From assembly GCA_037074765.1 (NCBI GenBank), contig JBAMDO010000031.1, forward strand, positions 276,081 to 340,080: 64,000 nucleotides of DNA, written 5' to 3'. Of this stretch, positions 24,901 to 37,692 are shown one piece after another (the stretch's first letter is position 1; each line of letters begins with the position of its first letter). The stretch is from Mansonella perstans. Its lineage: Eukaryota; Nematoda; Chromadorea; Rhabditida; Onchocercidae. The notes under the pieces are model-generated. The model searched no databases. It saw only the letters and a program-made list of their open reading frames with translations, and was not told where the DNA came from. The position numbers were made by a program, and so were the translations under genes.

Positions 24901-25536
24901 GAATGTCAGGCTTTGGTGCATTTCGAAATAATACCGTGGCAAATATGCAAGCACAAGAACAAAGGTCACAGGGCATGATACCGTACCAGATGGGTATCAA
25001 TTTTCTTGATTCTCAAGCTGGTAAAACTGGCTTTGGCATGCCACGACAGGTATAAATGATTGAATTACATTTTATGTTCAATTAAAAATGTTCATTTTGG
25101 AAGCAATAACGTTTATCATTAAGTAATCTGTTCGTACCGTATTAATATATCCAATTTCCGATCAATCTTCCGTTTCATAAGCTTGAGTACACGGATCGTA
25201 TTTGACGAACCAACTAGCTAGCTGCTAAATGATTCCTTTCAGGTTTATACACCATTCGTGGATGATTCACACGATGAATTACCAATGGATATGGCTCGAC
25301 GGCCAGAAGTGCCCTTCTGGTCAGGACAGGAATCCGAATTTGCAAACCAGGTAAAATTTTTTTATCTAATCTTCGTGCTTAAATCCTTTATAAATTTTAT
25401 TTTAGTGTCATTTTTTTTTTACTGTCACCAAGTAAGATGAGTAATAGAAAAAAAAATTCACATATTACAGACAGGAATGTCAGCTTTTGGAACTCCACGT
25501 GATGTACGAGGTGAATATGTACGACGTTTGTGGTAA
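21926..25536 (+). CDS. unc-87: UNC-87-like actin-binding protein with seven calponin-like repeats
   Basis: UNC-87 bundles and stabilises actin filaments in nematode muscle; related filarial proteins are known as antigens. Eight exons (21926-22036, 22466-22709, 23883-24029, 24168-24341, 24533-24733, 24886-25049, 25243-25350, 25471-25536) give 404 residues. The N-terminus is highly acidic (long Glu/Asp runs, residues 1-45), then comes a Ser/Lys/Pro linker. Seven CLIK repeats follow, roughly at residues 100-124, 148-172, 195-219, 237-261, 285-306, 322-346 and 367-391. Examples are LQSGTNKFASQKGLTGFG and LQSGTNKLASQAGMTGMG. Repeat 5 lacks the GTNKF half (GWKDGASQAGMSGFG) and repeat 7 is divergent. 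Introns often interrupt repeats at the Gly of TG|FG (phase 1). The C-terminus ends at RRLW, shorter than C. elegans UNC-87. Confidence 0.93.
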
Positions 25537-27599
25537 AAAAAATTCGATATACTGAATATTTATCGAACACTATCGTAGCTGCCTATAAAGGGTAATTCGA
25601 ATAGAATAATTATTTCATTTGAGCTACAAAAGTTCAAATGACTGTACCATTACAATACCAATTTTTCAGATTAATAAATTGTGGCTAGTTTAACCTTCTT
25701 TCATTGTAGTTTTTTTTTTCTTTTTGTTTTCTCCTTCTTAACTGCTTAAAACTAATAAAATGTTTTTTTAAGATGTTCTTTTTTTCACTGTCATCTTAAT
25801 TTTAAGCACATATTTTTGAACAATGAAATTTTTTAAATGAACCGAAATCTTGAATGTTTTTTTCTCGCCACTCAATGTTTTGATGATGTGCAGAGATCTG
25901 CTCCAAGACAATTACGAATGGATGAAAAAAGTTTATTTCGATTGTGACTAATGATAAATCTAATTTTTAAATAAAATGAACTAATTATTAGAATTTGGAT
26001 GAAAACAAACTCACTGATAACTTTTTGTCAAAATTATTTTAGTGATTCAAAAATTTTCATTTTACTTACGAAATTTGATTTATGTTCTTGACAGGAGAAA
26101 AAAAACATTGAGCTCATAAACACAATGATTCATTTATTTGTCTTCATTTTTTTTCATTGAAAATCTGCCAAAATTTTTTGCTATTTATAAATTTTATTAT
26201 ATTTTTGATAATAAATTGGTCATCCATAAAATTTGCTTTAATTAAATGTTTTATGACGATATTTTCTAAGTGAGAATTCAGATAAATTTTTCTTTGGCTT
26301 TTCAACAATAAACAAATAATAATTTGAATGGTGATTCCTGCATAATAATTTTAATCGCCTAACTAATGTCGGCATACATCTTGAAGAGTCAGGAATACAG
26401 GATCGTTCATAATAGCACGTGTATTCAGAAATCTGAAAATTTGCAAAATATTTGCAAGTTTTTTTTGCAATATGCCAATAAAAAATATGCATGTGATAAA
26501 TAAAAAATATTTCGGATAAAAGAAAGCAAGAGCTAATGTCGAAAACTATTTATGTAATGCTAAATAAGAAGCTCATTTCCAAACCAGTCTTATGAAAAAT
26601 TTGAAAAGACACTTGACAATTATTTTTAACTTGCATTTAAATGAATCCATTTTTCAACGAAATGAAGATTGATACAGTGAAGAAGAGAAAAGCCGTAATA
26701 TGATGTTTTCAGAAACGAATATTCAATATTCGAAATTTTAATATTATTGCCATAAAGTAAATAAATTATAACAGGTGATTTTATAATTTCTTATTTTGTG
26801 TCAAATACTTTTTTGAATTATGAAAATCAAATTTTCAAGAAATATTTGTGCCACAAATTATTTATTTACATTTTAAGAACTCGTTTACAATAGTAGCAAA
26901 TCCATCAGCATATTTTTTAATCAACTGCACACTTGGCATATCCAATTTATACATCAGACTTTAGCCTCATTTAATTATCAAAGCAATTAGTAAATGTCAG
27001 CTTTAATTTATGATAATTACATCATTTGTTATTTAAATTTTTATTTTTTGAAATAATTTGAAATACATTCCCAACTACTGATTAATTTCTAGCAAGCTTA
27101 GTTGAAGCTGAAGCTGGCAATGGTGTTTGAAAATAAAATCAGCTGATAAATACATTCTCAGGTTATATGATTCATTAATCTTCTACAGGTGGCTTATTTT
27201 TGTCCGTTCTCAGCAATGACTCGTAGCAATATCAAATATGCACTGTATCATTTGTTGTAATATACATGCTAAAAAGTACGGAACAGAAATCATTTCAATC
27301 TCAGTTTTCCTCAAAAAATTTAAATTTAAATTTGGAAGGATAATCTTTATTAGTTAAAAACAAATAATACCAAAAACAGACAAATAATAACATAAGCTTC
27401 AGGTGGCCAAAACAAAAGAACATCAAAAAAACCGCGCTAAAAAAAATAAAGGAAAATATAAATTCAAAATAAAAATTTTTAAAAATTCGAAATGACTTTG
27501 GAATGAAAATCAATACTACGATTATGAAATGGTTGCTACTGGAAACAAAATTTGAGATGAAAGAAATTTGATGAAGAGCACTGAGCTGTGTTAATGACA
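25537..27599. other. Space between unc-87 and bbs-8 with exon-like fragments
   Basis: Holds the unc-87 3' end, a possible alternative last exon (25894-25947, plus) and two exon-like segments on the minus strand (26364-26432 and 26862-26954), discussed as findings. The rest is AT-rich; a Phe-rich minus frame at 27301-27600 looks like chance. Confidence 0.45.
25673..25678 (+). promoter_or_regulatory. Probable poly(A) signal of unc-87
   Basis: AATAAA lies 137 bases after the unc-87 stop codon. Confidence 0.5.
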
Positions 27600-27750
27600 T
27601 TCAGGTGTGTTGATGATATTCAGGTATGTTGATGATATTCAGGTGTGTTGATGGCACTCAGGTATGTTGATGACATCTAGGTGTATTGATGACATTCAGG
27701 TTTGTTGATGACATCTAGGTGTATTGATGACATTCAGGTTTGTTGAGAAC
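27600..27750 (+). repeat. 19-bp tandem array, about eight units, directly before bbs-8
   Basis: Units follow TTCAGGTGTGTTGATGATA with small substitutions (GTATGT, GTTTGT, GTGTAT; some units begin TCTAG). The array ends four bases before the bbs-8 ATG. Most units contain TTCAG, which could act as a 3' splice site. Confidence 0.9.
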
Positions 27751-27754
27751 AATA

Positions 27755-30700
27755 ATGGAGGTTAATCCTCTTCCCATGGCTTTACTTCATTTCAAGCACA
27801 ATGATATTGAAAAAGCAATTACAATTTGCGATGATCTGCTGGAGAAGAATGCCAATGATCAGGCATGCAATTTTTCATTCCTGTCTTAATCAATGAAGTA
27901 TTCTACCATATCTTTGTTATTTTTTATTCTGCTTAGTTATTAAAATAATTCGCAAAATGATAAAAATTCTTTTTTTTGAATATTCGATTTTTTGATTTTT
28001 CATAAAAAAACTTGTTGCTCTTTCATTTACAACAGGCAGCTTGGAGTTTAAAATTGAGTTGTTTGACGGAAGAGTTCTATGTTGATGAACTGGAAAATGA
28101 TGAACGCGGCGTTGCGGAGCTATTCCTGAATGATACGGTACTGGCATCAAAAACAAAACCTGGCACTTCATTTTCTAGGCCAATTACCTCAGATCAACCG
28201 TCCAAACAAAGCATTAGGTTCTTTCTCCATAATATGTTTCATCATATACATAGGAGTGTATAAAATGTTCGAGTTTGGACATTGTCCTAAAGAGTGATAT
28301 TCCTATTCACACATAAATTATCCCAAAAAAATTTCATCTTTTGAATAGAACGAAAAAAAGCTTTTTATAGACCAATTTCAAATAGTGGAAGACTTCTAAG
28401 CGGCATTTTACGGCCTGAAACTCATGTTCGACCAGGTACTATGGCACAAACCTTACGTACATCAAGAACTTCAAGAGCTACTCGAATAACTTCATCTAGC
28501 TCTGCAAGATTTGCTCATTTAAACACAGTAAGAAATTATTTTAAATAACAAATAAAATTTTGCAATTTACGAACGAATTTCATGAATTTCATTGTTGTTA
28601 TCCAATTTCATCACTTTTGAAAATATTTTACATAAATAAAAAAAGAAGAATGAGAAGGATGAAGTAGTAGAAGACTAGTGTGAGTAAATGGAGATTTTAC
28701 AGATTTATAAAATCATTGAAATCTGCTAGGAAAAAACAAATGATTGAAAATAGTAGGAGTAAGAAAATTAATTATGACTGTAATTATTTTATAACATACA
28801 GCAGGGAAATAATTTTGTAGACAATAACCGAACAGAATTTATTTTTATTTACAATCATTTTATTCATTTATCAAGCAATAAATAAATAGTTAGATAATTA
28901 AAATAATAACTTATTCCTTATTCTTACTATTATCAAATTTCAAATGATTTTGATAAATGTGCAGATTTTTAATTGAATGTAAAATAAACCAAATAGTTTT
29001 TTCATAAATTTATTATATTTTTATCATAGGCATCAATGATAAGCGAACCTAATGGACCATTTGTAAATCTATCACGACTTAACATTGATAAATATGCTGC
29101 TGATTCACAAATCAATCGTAATCTCTTCGAATATGTCTTCTATCATGAAGGTGACATGAAATTAGCCCATCAGGTTAGCCATCAAATTAACCTATCTTTT
29201 ACAGTGTCAAATTTTCAGCAAAAAAAAGGTTGCGTTGCTCTTTTTTTCTACAGATTGCAATCATTGCAACAAATAATGCCAGTGACAAAGATTGGTATTG
29301 GAAGAATCAAATTGGTAAAAGTTGTTATCGATTGGGAATGTTTAACGATGCATTGAAACAATTTCATTCATCATTAAAAAATCAACAAATGGCCGAAACA
29401 TATGCTTACTTAGCTAAAGTTCTTACTTATTTTTCATATTTCATTTAAAAATTCATTTCATTCAAATTTACGTATAATTTACGTTTTCATTGAGTAATTA
29501 TTATGATTCCGACTTTTTTTCTTTTTTTACATTAATTAATAAATACAACAATTGCAGACATATTGTCGAATTGATCAGCCATTAATGGCGATTGATCAAT
29601 ATAATTCTGGCTTGCGAAGATTCCAAAATGATATTACTTTGTTAACTGGTTTAGCACGAGTTCAAGAGGTTGAAATTAATAAAAACTTCATTGATTCATT
29701 TCCTTTTTTTGAATTAAATTATGAACGAATGAAGTTTGATATGTTTCTTTTTGGGTATGATCGAAACAGTCTTTAAAATGATCTGTTTTTTTAAATCTTA
29801 TTAGAAAAAAATCAGCTGTAGTAAGCAATCATTGAGTCCTTCGATTACTTAAATTTCATTACTTGAAAGAGTCTTATTAATTTTGATTAATTATTTTGAT
29901 CTTAGTCTATCCTGTATGTTAAACTCTCATTAATAATTAGTGCTATTCATTCATTAATTCTCTCTTCAGTACCTTGGAGATGTTGAAAATTGCACAGAAA
30001 CATACAAATTAGTGTTAGAGCAAGATCCAACTAATATTGAAGCAATTGCATGCATTGCAACAAATTATTTTTACAATGATCAACCGGAAGTTGCCCTACG
30101 CTACTACAGGTTAATTAATTAATAAATGATCGTTATTTGAAACATTATTCGAGCTAAACTGTAGGCTATAAAATGAAATGTCAGTAATATTGTAAAAAAA
30201 AATAATTGAAGTTGGATGGATAGATCAGCAAAATGGTGAGATAGTTTTTCATAGGACAATTAATTAATGAATATGTAATAGAGTATTTTTCAAGATCCTT
30301 TTTTGAGTGAAGTAAGAAAGGATTTGCAAATAATTTTATTCATTAAGGCGTATCTTGCAAATGGGTGTCAAAAGTGCGGAGCTATTTATGAATCTTGGCC
30401 TATGTTGTTTTTTCTGTCAACAATTTGATCTTGCATTATCATGTATTGAGCGAGCACAAGCATCAGCTAATGATGATGTTATTGCTGATATCTGGTATAA
30501 TACCGGGAATATTTTTTTAGTATGTTTTAAGTGCTATAAATCATAGTTAGGTAAATTTGCAAGCCTTAACAATTATAAGAAAATGAGAAGCTTAGGGATT
30601 TGTTGGAAAAAAATTGAACTTTATACAACGGTGACATATTCTAGTCATCTGGTGATGTTAAAATGGCATCACGATGTTATCGATTAGCAATAGCAGCAGA

Positions 30701-31085
30701 TCCAAATCATGCAGAAAGTATATGTAATTTTGCTGTACTACAAATGCGGGATGGTAAAATTGATCAGAGTCGTTCATTGTTTCGTTCCGCAATCGAAAAA
30801 GGACCATGCTTATTTGAACCTTGTTATAATTTGGCTCTACTTACTTATCAAGTAAGCATTTTACTAAAATATAATTATCTTCAATATTCGATTTTCCTCA
30901 GTCGCATTGAAAAATAACAATTTCATCAAGCTGTTTTTTTTTTTTTTTTTTTTCAATATTTATTTCAGATTGGACAATTTGATGAAAGTCGAAAAATGGT
31001 ACTGAAAGCATTGGAGCTTTATCCGGAACATGTCCACTCGAAGACTATTCTTGACCACATCGAACAAATGTTGCGTATGTTGTGA
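27755..31085 (+). CDS. bbs-8: BBSome subunit BBS8 / TTC8
   Basis: BBS8 is a tetratricopeptide subunit of the BBSome, which carries membrane proteins in cilia. In nematodes cilia are confined to sensory neurons. Ten exons (27755-27862, 28036-28217, 28371-28527, 29030-29173, 29254-29418, 29558-29668, 29970-30109, 30348-30519, 30645-30851, 30969-31085) give 500 residues; human TTC8 has just over 500. Landmarks are AAWSLKL, RPISNSGR, VRPGTMAQTLRTSRT, SSSARF, GPFVNLSRLNIDKY, KDWYWKNQIGKSCYRLGM, EAIACIATNYFYNDQPE, NLGLCCFF and DIWYNTGN. The TPR array runs from about residue 215 to the end. The first intron has a GC donor (CAG|GCATGC); both frame and the conserved DQ-AAW join require it. The start fits the family and follows directly on a tandem repeat. 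Confidence 0.95.
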
Positions 31086-34000
31086 AGTTAATGGTGCCAG
31101 AAGAAATTAGTACCGATACAACAATATCTGTCATGCACAAGTGATGATATTAGTAGCAAAAAACTTTTTAAAGTGTAAAAAATAGATTTCAAACTATAAT
31201 TTGATTGTAAGCCTTATCAATTCTATACTTTTTCATGAGGCTCTTTTTTTACTCATACTCTTTTTTTTTCTTATTAAAATTATGATTAAACTTAATCTTA
31301 TACTTAAGATAGAAAGTAAAAAAACGGATGAAAAGGAAAATATTCATTTGTGGTCAGTTTAATCAGTTTAATTCAATAAACAATCTTATCGTTTCAACAT
31401 TGTCTATTAATATAATTGCAATAAAACATATCCGTATTGTATTTTATAATATTATTTATATGCGAGTGCAAGTAATTAAATTACTTTGCTAAACTTACAT
31501 TTTTTGCCTGCATCATTATCATATACATCGTCAAATTTACATCTGTCAACTATATTTCAGATATTAGACTGCAAATTTTTCACTGCTCCAACAATTATCC
31601 AGAAATTTTAACAATGATTAATTATTCTGGGATACATCAAGTCTTAAGATTGATTTAAATATGGAAGGAATTTTCATGCAAATCAAGCAGAGCAACTGAA
31701 TGGATAAACAAATGAATTAATGGACCACAAATTTTTATACTTGGAAGCAAAAAAAAAAATCTCTCCTAGTTCAGTTTAAAATCTCAAAATTCCTCAATTC
31801 CAAAAATTCAATATTAACGAACAAAAGTGAGGATGGAGAATGATTTCTAATCCGTTCGCTTTTCTTTTCCTGATGTGAAATATTAGCGTGATTTTTAACC
31901 ATAACTGGCTTGGAACTTTTTATTTATCCGATGAATACGTTGTAAAATTTCCCTATATCTGGTCAAGAGTTTTTCAAAAAAAAAACTAAAAGTATCGCAA
32001 TGATTCAACAATTACATTATTTCAAGAGAAATCTCTAATTTTAACATGGAGTATTAATTAACTAATTAATTCATTGCATAGATATAACTTAGGGCTAAAT
32101 CATATACTGCAATCAGTAATTATTATCCTATAATGTAATATTTTTTATGAAGTTAGCCATAACATTTTTAAAAATTCAGGAATGACAGTAATGAAAGCAA
32201 CAGAGATACTCATTTTTTTTTCCAACAATTCTATCCATGAATAATGGAAAATATCGAATTTTATGAATACGCATCGGAAATCCAACATTGCACCAATCGA
32301 ATGGTTTTCATCGATGAGCCTATTAAGCATAGTATCATTGGTAATCATTTTATGTCGCTTTTATCATCACAAAACACAGCACTAAATTCTTTTCAATTTT
32401 ATGATTCATATTAGAAAATGAAATAAGCATTAAAAAAGCATGATGTATCCAAGCATTTAATTTCATCACTATAAATTATTCAACTAAACATAGCGAAATA
32501 CGAGCTACAAGCTAACATTTTAAAATTACTGACAGAAAATAAATATTCATTCATATAGTACAACATATAAGCCTTTTTTTTTTTAAAACCTGTGTAAGCC
32601 TAAAAAAATCATTTCACAAGTCTCTTCCTATCTTCATGCTTCCCATTTTGGAATAAGCTGCTGTTGTATCTGTATTTGCATCATTATTTATTTATTTAAT
32701 TTTAAATAAAACAAATATATACTTTCAGTACAGTCTTAGAGATACTTTCCTGTGAAGCATTACTATCTCAGAGTAAATTAACTAAATTTTAAAATGAAAA
32801 AGATTTACTTCTACAGCTAACTCCAATGTATTTCAAAAAAAAAAAAAAATTATACTTTTTCAAATGCCGTAAAGAACAAATATTGAAAGTAAACAAATAT
32901 TTAAGTAAGAAAAGGGATTAATACAAAAGATCAGAGAGCTACTTTTTTATTTTGTAACTACAATTTAAAAAATTGACGAGAAATCTGAAAAGACAGGACA
33001 AAATACAATAATACAAAAAGTGAATATATTAGCATGAAGTGAAGACTCTTAAGAATGTTTTCCTGAATTTCCGAGTACTTCAGTTCAAGATTACTAGAAG
33101 TAAAAGCATAAAGTATTAAAAGTACAACATTTTTTCAAATCATTCAAAGTCGAAATCACAAATTAAAAAATATAATAAGCAAATCTTAAGTTTGAATTGC
33201 CAATCTTCTCAAAACACATTCACTAACTGTTTTGCACTGTCAATTCCTCATTAAACACCCATCAAAAAATCTCCTTGTCAATATCAAAAAAATCATTGAA
33301 AGTTTTCAGCGCAGCATTCAAACCATCTGACGTCAAAAATGAAAGTACGAAGACTAAAATGAAAGAAAGTTATCATTAAAAAAGAATTGGGGGAAAATCA
33401 AAGATAGAAGGAAAATCAGGAAATAACGTCCATCGAACATCCTTGAAGAAAATATGCAATTTGTTTATCGGATCAAAAATAGCAACTTTAAACACTCGAA
33501 AGTTAACATAAGCTCCACATAATGCCATTTATTCGACTTTCAATTACTGAAATATTGAATTATAATAATCTCAAAAAAAAAAAGTTTTCACAAAAGAAAC
33601 AATTAAAAATACGAAGTATTACTGAAAATTGTATTTAAATACGATTTTAACACAATATTATCGATACTGGAATTAAGATATTATAATATGACAAGAGTAC
33701 TTTCAGATACCCATGGCAAATTACTGCCAGGGCCAATTTAAACCTCTTAGCACATATCTTAACATCTTTCCAAAGATATGATATGAGCTTCCTTTAAATT
33801 CATGATATCACTAATTTAAAAACTTTCATATGTCATATGTGAACATTTATCAGACTAAACAAATCCGGTATTTGCTTAAAATTTAAAATATTAGCTATAC
33901 AGATAACCAAATTCAGAAACGGTTTTGAAAAAAGATAATTTGCACAAAAAAATGATCGATTCGAATGATCGATATCTGTATAATCCTTATAATAGCTTAC

Positions 34001-34899
34001 TTTGTTCATTTTCATTCCCTGAAATAACATTCCAAGTTGAATTTTAATGTGAAAAGTTAGAAATTTTGTAAACTTCAAGGAAAATTGTGGTAAAAAATTT
34101 GAACTGAGCGTAAGCAATATAAGAAGCACACTGTCGCACAGAATACAATTACATGTAACATTGATTTTATGTAAAACGAAACGATGGCTAGTCGACGATA
34201 CGTGCAACCTACTCAAACTATTTTTTCGAATCTTTAATGAACAAAATTCAAAACGTTTTCCAAATCTCAGGTAATCACATCTTTCCATATAGTTCTTAAC
34301 ATTCTTAATGCAACCATCTTATCACATGTAAATGTACATTGATCATGAAATTACTAATGTGTCATTACAACGTGAACCATTATTTAGGTTTATATGTCTG
34401 AACATCTACCGCTCATCTTAAAGTCAAACTGAAAAAGTAAAAGCTTGAATCGAAACTTTAATGACATCAACAGCCTCGATATATGAAAGAATACTACAAT
34501 TTTTCTAGACCATATTTTCATGAATAAACTATTTAAAGTTAATATATCTCTCTTTTTCATTATTACCAACATTTCTCGAAAAGAAACTTGAAAGGATCGG
34601 TCCATACGTTCTGCAAGCTTTTGCAAAAAAAGAAATAATGAAAGATTAATTCTCAAGCATTAGAATGACAAAGATGTATTTAGGATGACAGAGAGAGAAA
34701 GGGTGAGGGAGAATTCTCTCATCCTGCATTGACCAACAAATCTTCTACATATAAAGAACACTTTCCAATTCATTATCAAAATTTCAACATTCGAATGACT
34801 TATCCAACTTACCATTATGCTACAGGTGAGTCATAAAAAATAAGAAATTCAAATCACACAATAATGAATCATGCATGTGGATGTATAATCCGCAAAAAT
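31086..34899. other. 3.8 kb between converging bbs-8 and TMBIM genes
   Basis: AT-rich with A-runs and a short GA tract near 34690-34715. Minus-strand open frames at 33833-34288 (151 codons) and 34390-34656 lie beyond the TMBIM stop and show no domain, splice context or codon pattern that persuades me. They may simply be 3' UTR or intergenic sequence. Confidence 0.45.
31375..31380 (+). promoter_or_regulatory. Candidate poly(A) signal of bbs-8
   Basis: AATAAA lies 289 bases after the bbs-8 stop; a second copy follows at 31420-31425. Either could direct 3' end formation. Confidence 0.4.
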
Positions 34900-37654
34900 T
34901 CACCTATTTGAATCGAATAGAGTAAGTAACATCCAAAAGATGTAGACAATATCTAGGAAAACTTGAATTGCTGCTAACACATAATCCTCAGGAGAAATTT
35001 CGTGCCTTCGTCCTCCCATTATTGTCTGCAATATTTATACGTCCAAAGTGCATGAAAAACTATACAGCTGTTTTAAAAAATTAAAAAAAAAATGGATCCA
35101 ACTTCCATGATTTACGTGCTCTAAACTAACTCGTAAGTCTACACATTATTTCTGATCCCATTCCATTAGAGAAACAGTACCGCTAAAAATGGTGCAAACG
35201 AATTTCGAAAAAAAACTTTGTCAGTATCCTTAAAATTCTTTCAGAGAATTTTTGCTTTCATCAAGTTTTCCAAAAGTCACCTGTACGTCAATAGCCAAGT
35301 AAACCATGAAAAGCAGTGCAGCGAGGCCGGCATAAATAGTGTACAACCATGTAACATGAAATGCGATAGCGGCAATGACTGCGACCAAACCGAAAACCAT
35401 AATGACCATTGAAACGATGAAAATCATGCCATACATGCTGAAAAAATATTTTATTTCCAGAATATTATTTTTACCGAAATCATAACCAATCATATCATAC
35501 AATCCATCATGTACAAATAAAAATCCACCTGAGGTTAACAACGAGAAACCATCATCAGATTAGATTCTCGTCGTACACTTTGCATAAATATATAGGATAA
35601 ATAACATAAATCTAAATCTACTCGGCACTATCCTCAATATATTTACTTTTGATAAGCCAAACTCTACCAGAACAGGCACTGATCAACTATCACACCTGAT
35701 ATATAAAGACTGCGAACATAATAAAATGACTATTTTTTTGTCATCAAAGCTCCTCAAATAAAATTCTTACTGATGATTAACCAGTCTAAATATTTTCAAC
35801 ATTAGGCATATTACTTGAGTATCTCGCAATAAGCACCTTTGAACTTAAAATTTTAATCTAAATTTCAAAAAGTTTGTTACGAACCTTGTGAGGTCGTACT
35901 TTGTTTGTGACGAAAAAATAATGATCCCAGCACAGCAAACGGCTGTTATTATTAAGCAAAGTAATACTGGGACCATTCCGTGAAAAGAACAAATCATCAT
36001 AGTCATGTAGCCAATCGACAGTGTCAAGATACTCAATGCAATCAAATTGCCCGGAAAAGATCTGGAATTTAAAACCAAATCAAATAAATTTCACAGGTGA
36101 AGCTATAGCATTCAAACAGATTTTCTATATTTGAAAAAACTTTACTTTTTTTTAAACAAAAGATTATTCGAAATTAAACTACTACAACTTGTTTCGTTTC
36201 CTCATTTTTTTTTTTAATATTTGCCTTTACCCAAAAGAAAATAGAAATTAAACAACTGTCACATGAACAGCGTACCCATTTTATTAATTCGAAATCTATT
36301 TGCATCCATTAACATACATGTTTGGCGTTAATATTAAAAAAATATCAAAAACTGACCTTCGCACACTTTCACAGCACACTAACGAGATATATACCATGAA
36401 AAACGTGAAGTAACTCGCATAATACAGTGATGGTGTATGTCGCACAAACGTCATTGTTGGGTGATGAAGAAATGGAACGGCTGTCATCAGTGTTACCACT
36501 GCTAACTGAAACACCAAAAAATTAACTTTTGCGTTAATTCTCATCACAAATGAAAGATCTCCACCATTCAACTTATAGATTAAACCGGTTGCCCCAACGC
36601 CTGCTTTCTTTGACTATTTTTCTAAAATGACCACTGTATTCTATACTCCAGAATTATCTCTCTCTGAATATGGAAAAAATAAAAAGCAACATACCATAAT
36701 GGAAACAATTATGAAAACCTTTCGGACAAAAGCTGCTCGAATGGATGCCGAATTGAAGCCAAATTCCATTTTAAGTTCTCCATTTTCAATACTTGCATCA
36801 CCGTCAGGGGGCATCTGAGGCGTTGGCATGAAAACTAAAACATAGTAATCAAAATAAACATTTTTCGAATTATAGCTTTTTGAATTTCAGATTTTTTTAC
36901 TTTCCAGAATTCTTCAATTTCGTGTTATCATCTATTTTTCGGTGATGGTATCTTGAAGCAATTTCAAATTCCACGATATCATTATCACATCGATGACGCA
37001 AAAATGGTAAGCCCAACACTAGGTTACTGTTTCAATTTGCTTTCGAATTTGACTAGCAGTTGATACTGTCAAGTTTATCGATTAACTCAACGGCAAATTA
37101 TGAAATGTGAACAAAACAATGAGGCAAAAATGGTACATTTTTCAGTGCAACAGTTTAATAAATTTGCGTTGCGCCTTTCCGCAACAGCCGTATCGAAACA
37201 TAACTACTTAAAGGCAAAGGAATAAACAAATTCACAAGTACTCCAAAATCTTTTAGTGAAAATCAAAAGTATAAAGAGATGACAAATAGAAATATTGGAA
37301 ATATCAATATCCAACATGTAAAGTCCGGTCACAATATTCAATAAATTTTAAACTATGTAAATAATGAGGAACATAGAGAAAATTCTTGAAAGTCCCCACA
37401 AAAAGAAATGAAGTCAAGGAATATGGTAATTACAGTCCTGGACAATAACATTAACATCCTTATCGAACTTCTACTTTAAGTTTAATCTGCTGCTAGCAAA
37501 CAAACAACTAACCATGCGGATTGAAACCCGGAGGAGGAGGAGGATATTGATATGGTGCACCTTGTTGATATGGAGGACCATATGGATTTCCACCACCTTG
37601 AAAACCTGATTGCATGTAGGGCGGTTGCCCAGCATATCCATATTGTTGTGCCAT
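34900..37654 (-). CDS. Lifeguard/TMBIM (GRINA-like, BAX inhibitor-1 fold) membrane protein
   Basis: Lifeguard proteins sit in ER, Golgi and plasma membranes and affect calcium balance and cell death. Six exons on the minus strand (37654-37513, 36834-36695, 36505-36357, 36061-35885, 35437-35281, 35025-34900) give 296 residues. The first 60 residues are Pro/Tyr/Gln/Gly-rich (PPPPPGFNPH), as in GRINA. Then come ASIRAAFVRKVF (family: SIRRxFIRKVY) and hydrophobic segments for about seven membrane spans. Marks include YYASYFTFF, FPGNLIALSILTLSIGY, FSSQTKYDLTSMYG and YLAIDVQTIMGGRRHEISPEDYV. The usual C-terminus is present (LDIVYIF to DSNR). Exon 5 begins at 35437: an open frame continues upstream to 35541, but only the inner TTTTTTCAG acceptor keeps frame and alignment. 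Confidence 0.95.
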
Positions 37655-37690
37655 TAGTTTATTTTGCAGCAAACGAAAGTTTAATATTTG

Positions 37691-37692
37691 CT
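37691..37692 (-). promoter_or_regulatory. 3' splice site upstream of the TMBIM ATG
   Basis: Minus strand TTCATTTTAG ends 36 bases before the ATG. No upstream coding exon was identified, so it is a candidate spliced-leader acceptor or 5' UTR intron end. Confidence 0.45.

Noticed and set aside
33833..34288. 151-codon minus-strand frame downstream of the TMBIM stop
   Set aside because: No domain, no splice context and AT-driven composition; the TMBIM protein already ends with the family C-terminus at 34900.
35438..35541. Longer version of TMBIM exon 5 starting at GTGGATTTTT
   Set aside because: It does not fit the phase of the upstream exon and inserts about 33 residues in a conserved region; the inner acceptor at 35438-35439 restores the family alignment.
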